Counted from the stretch's first letter, positions 9,073 to 22,618 are shown. The stretch is DNA of 64,000 nt from Cocos nucifera (GCA_006176705.1 QRFJ01003326.1:152383-216382); one strand, 5' to 3'. Numbers and translations are program-made. The notes: generated from the letters alone by a model not told the origin.

Positions 9073-11354
9073 TGAAGGAAAATCCTGATTTTCTGGACTA
9101 TGTTCGTTCAGATCTAATTGGATCAAGAGATATATTTAAAAAAAAAATTTCTTTGATCCTAATCAAATCTGAGATGTTTCATATCTGATCCTTATTATTC
9201 TAATAATAAAAATAAAATCTAAATAAATTAAATCAAATTTAATTTATCTTGATGTAGGGTAATCCTATTACCCATTGATGATCCTGAAAGAAGCGAAAGG
9301 TTCTGGATCTAGCCATGCAAGTGCCTGGCCTCTATTGGTATCCACTCAGATTGAATCTAGAGATCCTCTTCTTCTCTATCATGTGTCTAAAAATCAGATC
9401 TGGATCTGATCTGAAAGATCTTCAAAAAATCCTTCGAAGATCAGCAGTTGTCCTTTGCAGCAGCGCAGCCTTATAGCTTTTTATCGCCTTTCTCTCGTCT
9501 GGATTGCACCAACTAAGATCCCAAACTCCTTTGTGTGTGGAGAGGAGAGGGAGAAGGTAGACTTGGCATGGAGGAGGAGAGGAGAGGCAGCCTTGGGGCG
9601 TGGAAATTTCAATTCAATTTCATATTTTCCTTGAGTTGGGCGTAGGGTTTTATTTATAGACTATGCATGATCCAACTCCTCTTCTTCCCAACCAATCACA
9701 ATCCTTTGTAAAATCAGATCTAAATCTGATTGGTGGGAATAGAGTCCCTTCGATTCCACCTCAGATGGCACCTAAGATTAATCAAACTTGGTTCTTAGGA
9801 GAAGTCTAATCGAAATCCAAAAGGGAGATGGAGTCCCTATCCAACAGGGACCCCTAGGTGCCTCCTGCTTGGGCACACGCCAAGGGTGGCATGCACCCTC
9901 CTCCTTGCTAGGTTCTGGCAGGGGGATAGGCCCCCACCAGCTCTCCAATAGGTGCATGACACATGGATAGAAGTCAAAGTATCAATGGTCAACATTTGAC
10001 CAGTCAAAGATCAACTTTTGACCAAAGTCAAAGGACGAGAAATGGTAGGTGACCAAAAATGGCAGGAATTATTTTATAAAATAAGACAATCTTTTTCTAA
10101 TCTGGATAGGCTCCAGTCAGATCAAGTGAAGGCCTCTGATCGAGCATAAACACCTTTGGCTTAATCAGGACAACTATTTATGATAGTAAAAGAAGAACGT
10201 TAGGTTCAATCGAGTGCTAGCACGATTTTCTTGAACCTAATTGAATCTCATTCAGATCAATTGAACTAGATTAATTCAATTGATGATCACTAGATTCAAA
10301 CCCTTATTTGTGTGACCCAGTTAGGTTCAATTCTGTATGGTAATGGGATATGTCATGATCTCTATCATCGACATCATCGAAACTCCTTTCGATGGATCAG
10401 AACTCTTCTGATTCGAACAGCTAGAATGATCGATCATCTAAATCATTCTAATTGCTCTAAAAATCCACCAGTGACACCTAACAGTATATGGTGGCAACCC
10501 ATCAGAGCTGAATGCGAACTTCTTAGTGCAGCTACCTATGTGATTAAGTTCTTCTATCTTGAGCCCCGATTAGATTAGGGTTTAGGTGAACTCGTCAAAC
10601 CCTAGTCTCTATCATATGATGTAATCATTCAATTCAAGTCCGATGTGAAAATCTAAATAGAAACTCTTTCTATTATTTCACTCTGCCATGGCCATGGGCT
10701 TCTGGACTTGATTCTCATGATCATCATAGGGCTGCTCTTCTACCACCGAGGTAGATAGATTCCATCTTGATGTGATCTAGTTCCTATAATGAACATGCTA
10801 TAGCCAACATACACCTCAAGGTTCCATATGGCTAGGAGACCAAGTTATGATGTAGTCAAACTATTACACCCTCAAGGTGAACTGCCGATGCACCTCAAGT
10901 CAAAGAACCAGACACACCACTGTAGCATTGATTCAGTCATTGACGAGAAGGTAGACTTCCTAATGACTACTCAAGGTGGTCACGCTCAGTGCCCTCGTTC
11001 TCTAACGAGTATCTATACTCTCACTCCGATGTCTCCACACCATAGACTCAAGACTCATCTACTAAAGAGAAGCAATTGTACACCAACCTTCCGAATCAAT
11101 CACCATCCTCGTGATGATCCTATGGTCTGGAGCATTTTATGAGTTAATAATGATTATTCATGTCTTAAATTTTCAACTTTTGAAAATATGAATTATCATT
11201 ACCATTAACTCAAAGGATGTATCACAGACACTAAATACACATATGTGATAGAAAATAACCCATTTTATTGATTTTAATCAAAATTACAATTTTGCCCCTA
11301 GAAGTGTATTACAAGTGTCAGTCAATTCTGGCTCTAGGGCACATATATCTAACA
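9073..11354 (-). repeat. 3' LTR of element B
   Basis: TGAAGGAAAATCC...CTAACA, nearly the same along its length as 17187-19404 and close to the LTR of A. TATA at about 9650-9661 on minus; 73-bp hairpin at 11140-11212. Confidence 0.95.
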
Positions 11355-11376
11355 ATCTTCCACCTGTCCTAAAGCC
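11355..11376 (-). other. Polypurine tract of element B
   Basis: Minus strand ends in AGGACAGGTGGAAGAT directly before the LTR start TGTTAG. This is the expected plus-strand priming site. In C the equivalent (about 20007-20022) is eroded. Confidence 0.75.
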
Positions 11377-11760
11377 AATTGGATACAAGTCTAAGTTCCA
11401 TCTTCTCAAGATGGACTTCGATCTTCTGCTTGCCCAACGGCTTTGTAAGCGGGTCTACCACATTGTCTGTGGAGTCAACTCTCTTGACCTCGACATAACC
11501 CTTCTTGAGATAATCGCGGATGAGGTGGTATCGCCGCTCAATATGCTTAGAATTTTGGTGAGACCTTGGCTCCTTAGCAAGGGCTATGGAGCCATTGTTG
11601 TCGCAGTATAGAGGAATAGCATCTAATAAAATTACTCCAATTTCTGTAGCAAACTTCTTATACCAGAATGCTTTTTTTGCAGCCTCTGATGCAGTGATAT
11701 ATTCTACTTCCATGGTGGAATCTGCTATCATGGTTTGCTTGAAACTCTTCTAGGCTGACA
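11369..11760 (-). pseudogene. Element B RNase H domain
   Basis: C-terminal RNase H of the copia polyprotein, which degrades RNA of the RNA:DNA hybrid. Visible: DSTMEVEYITASEAAKKAFW, close to the usual copia ADSTxEAEYxAxxEAxxE (Glu to Val at one place), then YCDNNGSIALAKEP and KHIERRYHLIRDYLKKG. It ends in the conserved NWL-stop at 11369, just before the PPT. A frame change at about 11730 separates it from RT. Confidence 0.9.
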
Positions 11761-13092
11761 GCACCATCATTGCACACAAACAGACTCCCAGATGTCGACT
11801 TTCGATCATCTACATCGGACATGAAATCTAAGTCTGTGTATCCCTGGACTTGGAGTTCTCCGTTACCAAAGACCAACATCATATCCTTAGTTCTTCTCAA
11901 GTACTTAAGGATACATTTCACAGAAGTCCAGTGTTCTTCACTTGGATTTGACTGATATTTGCTTGTGACACTCAGAGCATGGGCTATATCAGGTCGTGTA
12001 CAAAGCATGGCATACATGAGGCTCCCTATTGCAGAAGCATAAGGGATCTTGCTCATGCATTCTATTTCCTCAGGTGTGCTAGGACACATCTTCTTGGAAA
12101 GATGAATACCATGTCTGAAGGATATTAATCCCCTCTTAGAGTTTTTCATACTAAACCTCTTTAGTACTTCCTCTATATACATCTTCTGTGAAAGTCCTAG
12201 CATCCTATTTGGCCTATTCCTATAGACCTTAATTCCTAGAATAAAGGATGCTTCACCTAGGTCTTTCATGGAGAATTTCTTGGACAACCATAATTTGACT
12301 GTCGTCATCATGGAAATATCATTTTCAATAAGGAGAATGTCATCCACGCACAGTACGAGGAAGACAACAGCACTCCCACTGACCTTTTTGAAGACACACG
12401 GTTCCTCTTTGTTTTTGATGAAATCAAATGTTTTGATCACAACATTGAAATGAGTGTTTCAGCTCCGAGATGCTTGCTTAAGTCCATATATGGACCTTTG
12501 CAGCTTGCAAACCTTATGATCAGTATCACTGGATGTGAAACCTAGCGACTGTTCCATATAGATATCTTCCTCAAGATATCCATTCAAGAATGCCATTTTC
12601 ATGTCCATTTGCCATATTTCATAATTGAAATAGGCTGCAATGGCAAGCAATGTGCAGATGGATTTTAGCATAGCCACTGGGGGAAAAGGTATCCTGATAG
12701 TCAATGCCTTCGCATTGACTATAACCTTTTGCCACTAGTCTAGCCTTGAATGTCTCTACATTCCCATCTGCACCAATCTTTCTCTTGAAGATCCATTTAC
12801 ACCCAATAGATACTATACCTTCTGGTGGATCTACCAAGGTCCAGACTTGGTTTGAGTGCATCGAGTCAATTTTTGACTGCATTACCTCTAACCATTTCTC
12901 TGAGTTGATATTTGATATTGCCTCGTTGTAGGTTTTGGGATCATCACCATGAGCACCATTACCTACGAGGAACATTTTCTCTACTTCCTCTGAAATAATA
13001 TCTAAGTATCTTTCAGGAGGATGGAAAACTCTTTCTGATCTACGAGGTGGAGGAGGTAGCATTCTTATTGGCTCAACCTGATTTGGTTCCAA
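11658..13092 (-). pseudogene. Element B reverse transcriptase domain
   Basis: Copia RT in three overlapping frames: 12619-13092, 12459-12704 and 11658-12440 (260 codons, the longest open piece of B). In order: WTLVDPPEGIVSIGCKWIFK, ARLVAKGYSQCEGIDYQDTF, DMKMAFLNG with the first catalytic Asp, SIYGLKQAS, then the YxDD box, which reads CVDD (12339-12350) instead of YVDD. Frameshift near 12690 and a stop near 12459. The Tyr-to-Cys change plus the breaks make it inactive. Confidence 0.93.
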
Positions 13093-13252
13093 TTGGTCCT
13101 TTGCTCATTGTACTTATGAGACTTTCTCATCAAGCTTAATCTGCTTTCCAATGCCGCTATCATGAATAAACTATTTTTCAAGAAAGATGGCTAGTCGACT
13201 CACAATCACATTATAGTCTTCTGGAATGTAGAAATAGTATCCTAATGACTCT

Positions 13253-14311
13253 TTAGGATATCCTATGAATTGGAGCTCTAAAGGATCTAAACTCTAACTT
13301 GTCTGTTTGTTGTCTTTTGACATGAGCCAGACAACCCCAAATTCTGAGATGACTTAGACTTGGTTTCTTACCGTGCCATATCTCATACGGTGTGGTAGCA
13401 ATGGTCTTAGAGGGAATCCTATTCAGTAGATAAATTAAAGTTAATAATGAGTGTCCCCAAAAAATATTAGGGAGGTCTGTCAAGCTCGTCATGGATCGAA
13501 CCATATCTAATAGGGTCCAATTTCTTTGTTCTGAAATCCTATTGAGTTGAGGTGTTCCTGGTGGAGTCCATTGAGAGACTATGCCATTTTTCTTGAGATA
13601 GTCTAGAAATTTCTGGCTAAGGTATTCACCTCCTCGATCTGATCGAAGAACCTTAATGGATTTTCTAATTTATTTTTCTATTTCATGTCTGAATTTCTTG
13701 AACTTTTCAAAAGCTTCAGACTTGTGTCTTATAAGGTACACATACCCATACCTAGACAGATCATCGATAAAGGTAATGAAGTAGACAAAATTGCCTCTAG
13801 CTAGCACATCAAATGGGCCGCACACAACGGTATGTACTAGGGCAAGGAGATCTGTGGCCCTCTCCCCATGTCCTACAAAAGGGAGTTTGGTCATTTTGCC
13901 TTGGAGACAAGATTCATAAGTTGGATATGACTCGGAAGTCAATGGACTCAATAGCCCATTTTTCTCTAATTTGCTGATCATATCTTCTGCTATATAACCT
14001 AATCTCAGGTGCCATAGATATCTATCATTTGGACTATCCCTAGGTCATTTGGCATTCATGTTTTGCTTGATAGTTAGAATAGGTACATCAATATGTAGCT
14101 GATAAAGACCGTTAATAAGAAAACCATTTGCAATTTTATTTCTTTCATAAAGAATATTACAATGATCCTTAAAGAAGGTAATCACATAGCCTTCTAGTGC
14201 TAAGCATGAAATAGAAATCAAATTCCTGTTAGCTGCAGGCACATAATAACAGTCTTTCAAAACTAAGTCTAAACCAGATGGTAATCGAAGAGGATATGTT
14301 CCCACCGCCAC
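13253..14311 (-). pseudogene. Element B pre-integrase and integrase
   Basis: Pieces 14045-14311 (pre-integrase), 13670-13981 (integrase core) and 13253-13504 (C-terminal part). The zinc-binding start reads LWHLRLGY where His is expected in place of Tyr. The core has VHTVVCGP where C keeps the catalytic Asp (HTDVCGP), then FIDDLSRYGYVYL and, near 13630-13650, SDRGGEY. A stop lies just before 13670. So at least one of the DDE residues is lost. Confidence 0.9.
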
Positions 14312-15318
14312 TATAGCAACTCTTGCTCCATTATTCGATGTGTAGGATCATGTCTCCATCTCTCAGCCTCCTGCTATCCTCAAGACCCTGCATGGAAGTG
14401 CACAGATGAGCACTAGAACCAGAGTCAAGCATCCAATTGGATGCAGAAAAAACCATAAGGTTAGACTCAATAATGAGCATACCTCCAAAAGGACCTTCTT
14501 TTCTTGTTCTTCAGGGTGGCCAGGTAAGTAAGGCAGTTCCACTTCAAGTGGCTCTCGCTGTTGCAATGGAAATACTTTCCTTTGGCAGCGGCTTTCATCC
14601 TCGGCTCTACCTTCTTCTTCTTTCCTCCTTCCACCTTCTGCATTTTTGTAGACTTCTTTTTCTTTCCATAAGACTTTCTTTTGGAAGAAGTTCGTTCCAT
14701 AGCAAGAACTGAGCCTTTAGAATCTTTCATAGAAAGCTCAGCGGTGACCAACATGTTCATTAATTCGACCAAGGAATTTTGAAGCTTATGCATATGGTAA
14801 TTCATGATGAATTGCCTATATGCATCAGTCAAGGATTGCAGAATAATATCATTCTGCAGATCTAAGTCTAACTTCACATTGAGCTTCTCAAGCTCTTCCA
14901 TGTCCTTGATCATCATCAGACAGTGATCTTGAACTGACTGCCCATCACGCATCTTAACCTTAAAAAATCATTTTGTGACTTGATATTTGGCTGCGTGACT
15001 TTGTTCACCAAACATTTTCTACAGGTGAGCCAACATTTGGCGAGCAGTCCTGATATCTTCATGTTGGCGCTGGAGCTCATCAGACATCGAGCCCAATATG
15101 TAATATCTGGTCCTATTATCTTCGTCTATCCATCTTTCCAGAGACGCTCTCTAATTAGTGGATGGATGGGCTGGTAATGTGGGAGGATCCTGGTCCAATA
15201 CATGGGTTAACTTCTCAAAATCCAAAATAATTTTTTAGTTCTTGAGTCAATCTTTATAATTGGATCCGGTCAGTCTATGTGTATCCAGGATACGTGCTAG
15301 TGGGTTGGACGCAGATAT
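14312..15318 (-). pseudogene. Element B gag and protease
   Basis: Gag of the same family as A. The start codon is ATA at 15316-15318 where A and C have ATG. Open part 14467-14952 covers the second half of the Gag core, a Lys-rich tract and a ruined zinc knuckle (YFHCNSESHLKWNCL, first Cys lost). One extra base near 14500 shifts the frame before the protease, whose DSGSSAH motif survives at about 14402-14434. The upstream half (14953-15318) carries stops and frameshifts. Confidence 0.9.
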
Positions 15319-17170
15319 TTTTCTGCAGAGAGTCAAAGATTCTAGTTAGATATTATAATTATGACTTGACCAATTTGTTTAAAAATTTTATTTTTAAACA
15401 AATTAGCTTCCACTATTTTCTCAGATCCCTATAGTCCCTCTGTAGAGATGTGAAAATTTCCATGATTAATGATTTCTAGTAGGTGGTGTGGTCTCACCAA
15501 CTGACTCATCACCTCACCTAACAGTTATTGGTGATGGGTTAGCCAATGAGTGAACAACTCTTGTTCAATGATTCTCTAATCATGGTGCATCCAAACTTGA
15601 TCTCTAATTCATGAATCTCACCGTATCTGGAATATTGATCCACTCCTTAGTTAAGTCAGACCCATCATTTACACAGACTGAATTCCTAATTGAGTCTCTC
15701 ACCGTATCCAGAATATTAAGTCCAACTCATCCTCCAGCCCATAGCATCCAATGCCTAATAGACATGGTTGCATCTTCCCGATGCAACTAAGCCACTATAT
15801 CCAATCGAGAACAATCAACCCCAAGAAGGGCCCGCACATCTACAATGATGGAAGACCTCAGACTTAATCTTTTCTTAAGGAGAATTGATTCAGGTCTCAT
15901 TAAACTAGACTAGTTATAGTCATAACAATTATGACTAACCTAGTGGCATGGGTTAGCTTGGATTATTGACCACCTTAAATCAGAACTGGGTTAACAGATA
16001 TGGCCAGATAAGTGAGATCGGTGGAAAAGATATGCCATTAAGTCATACAAGAATACATTCAGGTCGAGTAGCTTCCAATTAAAAACCAGTCGATCGTATG
16101 TTCCAAACTTATCTTAGACACCAAATTATTGAGCCAGAACTAATTGGGTTATCCTATAATCCAGACTCTAACCTCTGAGCCTAATTAGGTCTTGCTTGAT
16201 CGTGACTCGATCTTGACCCAGACTTAATCCTATTAGGCTGGACAATTTAAGCATTGTTGATCCCATCTAACCAACTCTTGATTCGGTTTGATCAACCGCT
16301 TAGACTTAATTGAGCTACCCAAGCCCGAACCCAGTATTATGAATATGTCTTAGATCTAAAATTCTTAATTTTAGACCTAATTAATATTCCATAATCTTAA
16401 TTCTTAATTAAGTAGGATTCATAAATAAAATATGCACAATAAATCCTAGGATTTCAGGATCTAGGGTTTTGCAGAAAGTAAGTTTTGAGTTTCTAATTAA
16501 GGACAAACGTGCAGCACCCCTACACAACATAAGAACACCCCATTAGATGGGAGGAGGGGGCCTTTAAATTCTTCTTCGTTCTTATGACCGGATGGCCAAG
16601 AGGAACGCCTTAATCAGGAACATGTAATACTACAAAACTATTTTAGATCTATATCATATATCTCATATATAAATTAGATCTAATCAAGGCATATTTTGCA
16701 TACATCTCATTTATCGAATCAAGCATATTTTCAGATCTAAATTATCTCATAATAATCTAAAAAATTAGATTTAAATTGATCTTATCAAAATAAACTCTAA
16801 TCTAGACAACTATGTAGAACTCTTCTACAACTAGTCTAGACAATCATCAATCATATCTCATATGATGTTTAAAATTAAATAATTTTTATTCACCATTTTT
16901 TAGATGTTATTATAATAATTATAATATCAAAAAATAGTAAATAAATAGATCTAAAATATAATTTAATCAAATTAAATTAAAAACATGCAAGACTATTTTA
17001 TAGAACTATTCTATTTTAGAACTAGTCATGCATATTTTCTAATCTTAGATCCAAATCATTTAACTTAATTTTTTCTAATTTTAGATCTGATCACATCTCA
17101 TGTGACATTTGAAATTATTTATTTTTTAATTAAAATAAATTTAAAATTAAATCTAAACACTTTAGAAACT
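15319..17170 (-). other. Element B leader
   Basis: Same long leader as in A (1292-3147), aligned block for block with scattered substitutions; no gene seen. Confidence 0.75.
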
Positions 17171-17184
17171 TGGCTCTGATACCA
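17171..17184 (-). other. PBS of element B
   Basis: Minus strand TGGTATCAGAGCCA, two bases from the LTR end; initiator tRNA-Met type. Confidence 0.95.
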
Positions 17185-17186
17185 TT

Positions 17187-19404
17187 TGAAGGAAAATCCT
17201 GATTTTCGGACCAGGTTCGTTTAGATCTGATCGGATCAAGAGATATATTTAAAAAAATTTTTCTTTGATTCTAATTAGATCTAAGATATTTTAGATCTAA
17301 TTATTATTATTTTAATAATAAAAATAAAATTTAAATAAATTAAATTAAATTTAATTTATCTTGATGTAGGATAATCCTATTATCCATTGATGATCCTGTA
17401 AGCAGCGAAAGGTTCTGGATCTAGCCATGCAAGTGCCTGGCCTCTACCAGTATCGACTCAGACTGGATCTACAGATCCTCTTCTTCTCTATCATATCTCC
17501 AAAAATTAAATTTAGATCTGATCTGGAGGATCTTCAAAACACCTTTCAAAGATCAGCAGTTGTCCTTTGCAGTAGCGCTGCCTTCTAGCTTTTTATCGCC
17601 TTTCTCTCATCTGGATTGCCCCAACTAAGATCCAAAACTCCTTTGGGCATGGAGAGGAGAGAGAGAAGGTGGACTTGGCATGGAGGAAGAGAAGAGAGGC
17701 AGCCTTGGGGCATGGGAATTTCAATTTAATTTCAGATTTTCCATGAGTTGGGTGTAGGGTCTTATTTATAGACTATGCATGATCCAACTCCTCTTCTTCC
17801 CAACCAATCACAACCCTCTATGAAATCAGATCTAAATCTGATTGGTGGGAATAGATCCCTTGGATTCCTCCTTAGATGGCACCTAAGACCAGTCAAACTT
17901 GATTCTTAGGAGAAGTCTAATCGGAATCCAAAAGAAAGATGGAGTCCTTGTCCAACAGGGACTCCTGGGCCACTCTTGCTTAGGCACACACCAAGGGTGG
18001 CGTGCACCCTCCTCCTTGCCAGGTTTTGGCAGGAGGATAGGCCCCCACCAGCTCTCCAATAGGTGCATGACACATGGACAGAAGTCAAAGTATCAATGGT
18101 CAACATTTGACCAGTCAAAGATCAACTTTTGACCAAAGTCAAAGGATGAGAAATGGCAGGTGACCAAAAATGGCAGGTATTATTTTACAAAATAAGATAA
18201 CCCTTTTCTGACCTGGATAGGCTCCAGTCAGACCAAGTGAAGGCCTCTGATCGTGCACAAACTTCTTTGGCTTAGTCAGGACAACTATTTATGATAGTAA
18301 AAGAAGAACGTTAGGTTCAATTGAGTGCTAGCATGATTTCCTTGAACCTAACTGAATCTCATTCAGATCAATTGAACTGGATTAGTTCAATAGATGATCA
18401 CCAGATTCAAACCCTTGTTTGTGTGATTCAGTTAGGTTCAATTCTGTATTGTAATGTGATATGTCATGATCTCTATCATCGACATCATCGAAACTCCTTT
18501 CGATGGATCAGAACTCTTCTGATTTGAATAGCTTGAATGATCGATCATCTAAATCATTCTAATTGCTCCCAAAATCCACCAATGACATCTAGCAGTATAT
18601 GGTGGCAACCCATCAGAGCTGAATGCGAACCTTTTGGTGCAGCTATCTGTGTGATTAAGTTCTTCTATCTTGAGCCTCGATCAGATTAGGGTTTAGGTGA
18701 ACCTAAATAGAAACTCTTTCTATTATTTCACTCTACCATGGCCATGGGCTTCTGAACTTGATTCTCATGATCATCATAGGGCTGCTCCTCAACCACCGAG
18801 GTAAATAGATTCCATCTTGATGCAATCCAGTTTCTATAATGAACATGCTATAGCCAACATACACCTTCGAATTTCGTATGGCTAGGAGATCGAGTTATGG
18901 TGTAGTCAAACTATAACACCATTAAGGTGAACTGTCGATGCACCTCAGGTCAAAGAACCAGACACACCACTACAGCATCGAGTCAGTCATTGATGAGAAG
19001 GTAGACTTTCTAATGACTACTCGAGATGGTCACGCTCAGTGCCCTCGTTCTCTAACGAGTACCTATACTCTCACTCCGATGTCTCCACATCATAGACTCA
19101 AGACTCATCTACTAAATAAAAGCGATTGTATACCAACCTTCCGGATCAATCACCATCCTCGTGATGATCCTTTGGTTGGAAGCATTTTATGAGTTAATAA
19201 TGATTATTCATGTCTTAAATTTTCAACTCTTGAAAATATGAATTATCATTACATTAACTCAAAGGATGTATCACAGACACTAAATACACATATGTGATAG
19301 AAAATAATCCATTTTATTGATTTTAGTCAAAATTATAATTTTGCCCCTAAAAGTGTATTACAAGTGTCAGCCAGTTCTGGCTTTTAGGGCACATATATCT
19401 AACA
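17187..19404 (-). repeat. 5' LTR of element B
   Basis: TGAAGGAAAATCC...CTAACA. Compared with the 3' LTR it lacks roughly 70 bases near 18700, where gtttaggtgaac joins directly to ctaaatagaaac. TATA 17761-17772 on minus, hairpin 19190-19261. Confidence 0.95.
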
Positions 19405-19409
19405 ATAGA
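19405..19409. repeat. TSD of element B, right copy (ATAGA)
   Basis: Second ATAGA copy; the LTR of C continues immediately with ttccttcttggtgc. Confidence 0.95.
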
Positions 19410-20006
19410 TTCCTTCTTGGTGCAATCCAATTCCTACAATGAACATGCTATAGCCAACATACACCTCAGAATTTCGAATGACTAGAAGATCGAGTCATGG
19501 TATAGTCAAACTATAACACCCTCAAGGTGAACTGCCAATGCACCTCAGATCAAAGAACCAGACACACCGCTACAGCTTCGAGTCAGTCATCGATGAGAAG
19601 GTAGACTTCCTTATGACTTCTCGAGATGGTCACGCTCAGTACCCTCATTCTCTAACGAGTACCTGTACTCTTGCTCTAGTGTCTCTACACCGTAGACTCA
19701 AGACTCATCTACTATATAGAAGTGATTGTACATTAACCTTCTGGATCAATCATCATCCTCATGATGATTCTACGATCGGGAGCATTTTATGAATTAATAA
19801 ATAAAAATTCATATCTTAAATTTTTAACTCTTGAAAATATGAATTATCATTATTATTAACTCAAGGGATGTATCACAGACACTAAATATACATTTATGAA
19901 AAAAAATAACTCATTTTATTATTTATAGTCAAAATTATAATTTTGCCCTTGGAAGTGTATTACAAGTGTCAGCTAATTCTAGCTTCTAGGGCACACATAT
20001 CTAACA
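19410..20006 (-). repeat. 3' LTR of element C, part 2
   Basis: Continues the LTR broken at 9072 and ends ...CTAACA at 20006, next to the degraded PPT of C. It matches about 27289-27885. Confidence 0.92.
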
Positions 20007-20021
20007 AATGTCCACTTGACC

Positions 20022-20473
20022 TAAAGCTAATTGGCTACAAATCTAAGTCCCATCTTCTCAAGGTGGGCTTCGATCTTTTGTTAGCCCAACGGCTTTGTAA
20101 GCAGATCCACCATATTGTCTGCAGAGTTGACTCTCTTGACCTTGACATAATCTTTCTCGAGATAATCATGGATGAGTTGGTATCGCTACTCGATGTTCTT
20201 GGATTTTTGGTGAGACCTTGGCTCTTTAGCTAAAGTTATGGTGCCATTGTTGTCGCGGTATAGAGGAATGGCATCTGATGGCATCACTTCGATCTCTACG
20301 ATAAACTTCTTGTACCAAAATGCCTCCTTCGCAACTTCTATTATGGTAATGTATTCTGCTTTCATGGTGGAATCCGCTATCATAGTTTGCTTGGAACTCT
20401 TCCAACTGACAGCACCACCATTACACACAAACAGACTTCCAGATGTTGACTTTCGATCATCTACATTGGACAT
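20022..20473 (-). pseudogene. Element C RNase H domain
   Basis: Contains DSTMKAEYITIIEVAKEAFW and LYRDNNGTITLAKEPRSHQK (open piece 20186-20473), then damaged sequence to the end of pol near 20022, where NWL-stop reads as an earlier stop. One frameshift against RT at about 20465. Same role as in B. Confidence 0.88.
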
Positions 20474-21741
20474 AAAATCCGAGTCATATATCCTTGGACT
20501 TGGAGTTCTCCATTACCAAAGACCAATAACATATCCTTAGTTCTTCTTAAGTACTTAAGGATACATTTCACAGAAGTCCAGTGTTCTTCACCTAGATTTG
20601 ACTGATATCTGCTCATGGCACTCACAGCATGGGCTATATCAGGTTGTGTACATAACATGGCATTCATGAGGCTTCCTATTGCTGAAGCATAAGGGATCTT
20701 GCTCATGCATTCTTTTTCCTCAGATGTGCTAGGGCACATCTTCTTGGAAATATGAATGCCATGTCTGAAGGGTACCGAACCCCTCTTAGAGTTTTTCATG
20801 CTAAACCTCTTTAGCACTTCCTCTATGTACATCTTCTGTGAAAGTCCTAGCATCCTATTCGGTCTATCTCTATAGACCTTAATTTCTAAAATAAAGGATG
20901 CTTCACCTAGGTCTTTCATGGAGAATTCTTTAGATAACCATATTTTAATTATGGTCAACATGCAAATATCATTCCCAATAAGAAGGATATCATCCACATA
21001 CAATACGAGGAAGACAATAGCGCTCCCACTGACCTTTTTGAAGACACATGGCTCCTCCTCATTTTTGATGAAACTAAATAATTTGATCACATCATTAAAA
21101 TGAGTGTTCTAGCTTTGAGATGCTTGCTTAAGTCCATATATGGACCTTTGCAGCTTGCATACCTTATGATCAGCATCATTAGATGTGAAATCTAACGGCT
21201 GTTTCATATAGATATCTTCCTCAAGATATCCATTTAAGAATGTCATTTTCACATCCATTTGCTATATTTCATAATCGAAATAGGCTGCTACAGCAAATAA
21301 TGTATGGACGGATTTTAGCATAGCTACTGGCAAAAAGGTATCCTGATAGTCAATGCCTTCACACTGACTATAACCTTTTGCCACTAATCTAGCTTTGAAT
21401 GTCTCCATATTTCCATTTACACCAATCTTTCTCTTGTAGATCCATTTACGTCCAATAGATACTATACCTTCTGGTGGATCTACCAAGGTCCAAACTTGAT
21501 TTGAGTGCATCAAATCAATTTCTGACTTCATTGCTTCTAGCCATTTCTCGAAGTCGATATCCGATATTGCCTCATTATAGGTTTTAGGATCATCACCGTG
21601 AACCCCATTACCTACGAGGAACATTTTTTCTACTTCTTCTGAAATGGTACCTAAGTACCTCTCAGGGGGACGAAAAATTCTTTTCGATCTACGAGATGGA
21701 GGAGGTAGTGATTGTATTGGCTCTACTTGATTTGGTTCCAT
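20461..21741 (-). pseudogene. Element C reverse transcriptase domain
   Basis: Pieces 21262-21741 and 20461-21090 (209 codons). The first has VWTLVDPPEGIVSIGRKWIY, RLVAKGYSQCEGIDYQDTF and ends at a stop after FDYEI. The second keeps the full catalytic box YVDD (20989-21000) in VLYVDDILLIGND. Between them the DxKMxFLNG stretch is present but out of frame or stopped. The catalytic box is better preserved than in B. Confidence 0.92.
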
Positions 21742-21849
21742 TTGGTCCTTAGCTCATTGCTCTTGTGAGACTTTCTCATCGAGCTTGATCTGCTTTCCGA
21801 TGCTGTAATCTTGAATAAACTATTTTTCAAGAAAGATGGAATGTCAACT

Positions 21850-22618
21850 CACAATCACATTGTGATCTTCTGGAATGTAGAAATAATATTATAATGATTC
21901 TTTAGGATATCCTATAAATCGAGCTCTAAAGGATCTGAAGTCTAACTTGTCTATTTGTTATCTTTTGACATGAGCTGGATAACCCCAAATTCTGAGATGA
22001 CTCAGACTTGGTTCTTACCATGCCATATCTCATATGGTGTGGTAGGAATGATTTTAGAAGGTACCCTATTCAGTAAATATATTGCAGTTAACAAAGAGTG
22101 TCCCTAAAGATAATCAGGGGGGTCTATGAAGCTCATCATGGATCGGACCATATCTAATAGGGTCTGATTTCTCTGTTCTAAAATTTCATTGAGTTGAGAT
22201 GTTTTAGATGGAGTCCATTGAGAGACTATGCCATTTTCTTTGAGATAGTTCAGAAATTTTCGACTAAGATATTCACCTCCTCGATCTGATCGAAGAATCT
22301 TAATGGATTTTTCAATTTATTTTTCTACTTCATGTCTGAATTTCTTAAATTTTTCAAAAGTTCAGACTTGTATCTCATAAGATACACATACCCATACCTA
22401 GATAGATCATCAGTAAAGGTAATGAAGTAGACAAAATTGCCTCTAACCGACACATCAAATGGGCCACACACATCAGTATGTACTAGGGCAAAAAGATCCG
22501 TGGCCCTTTCCCCATATCCTATAAAAGAAAGCTTAGTCATTGTGCCATGAAGACAAGATTCATATATTGGATATGACTCAAAAGTTAACGGACTCAATAG
22601 CCCGGTTTTCCAATTTGT
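21850..22618 (-). pseudogene. Element C integrase, front truncated
   Basis: Open piece 22325-22651 with VHTDVCGPFDVSVRGNFVYF (first catalytic Asp kept), FTDDLSRYGYVYL and downstream SDRGGEY near 22290. The zinc-binding front is missing: at about 22618 the sequence jumps from the integrase start to the protease side, about 260 bases shorter than B. Confidence 0.87.

Larger units (their letters stand above)
9073..19404 (-). mobile_element. Element B: full-length Ty1/copia with both LTRs
   Basis: The only copia with both LTRs unbroken by other insertions. 3' LTR 9073-11354 (2282 bp), PPT, RNase H, RT, integrase, protease, gag (11369-15318), leader, PBS (17171-17184), 5' LTR 17187-19404 (2218 bp). 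Perfect TSD ATAGA. All domains are present but mutated, so it is dead on its own. LTRs differ by many substitutions and by a deletion of roughly 70 bases near 18700. Confidence 0.96.

Noticed and set aside
7385..20006. 9073 and 19404 as two separate copia insertions side by side
   Set aside because: The ATAGA duplication and the seamless continuation of the LTR of C show one element inserted into another.
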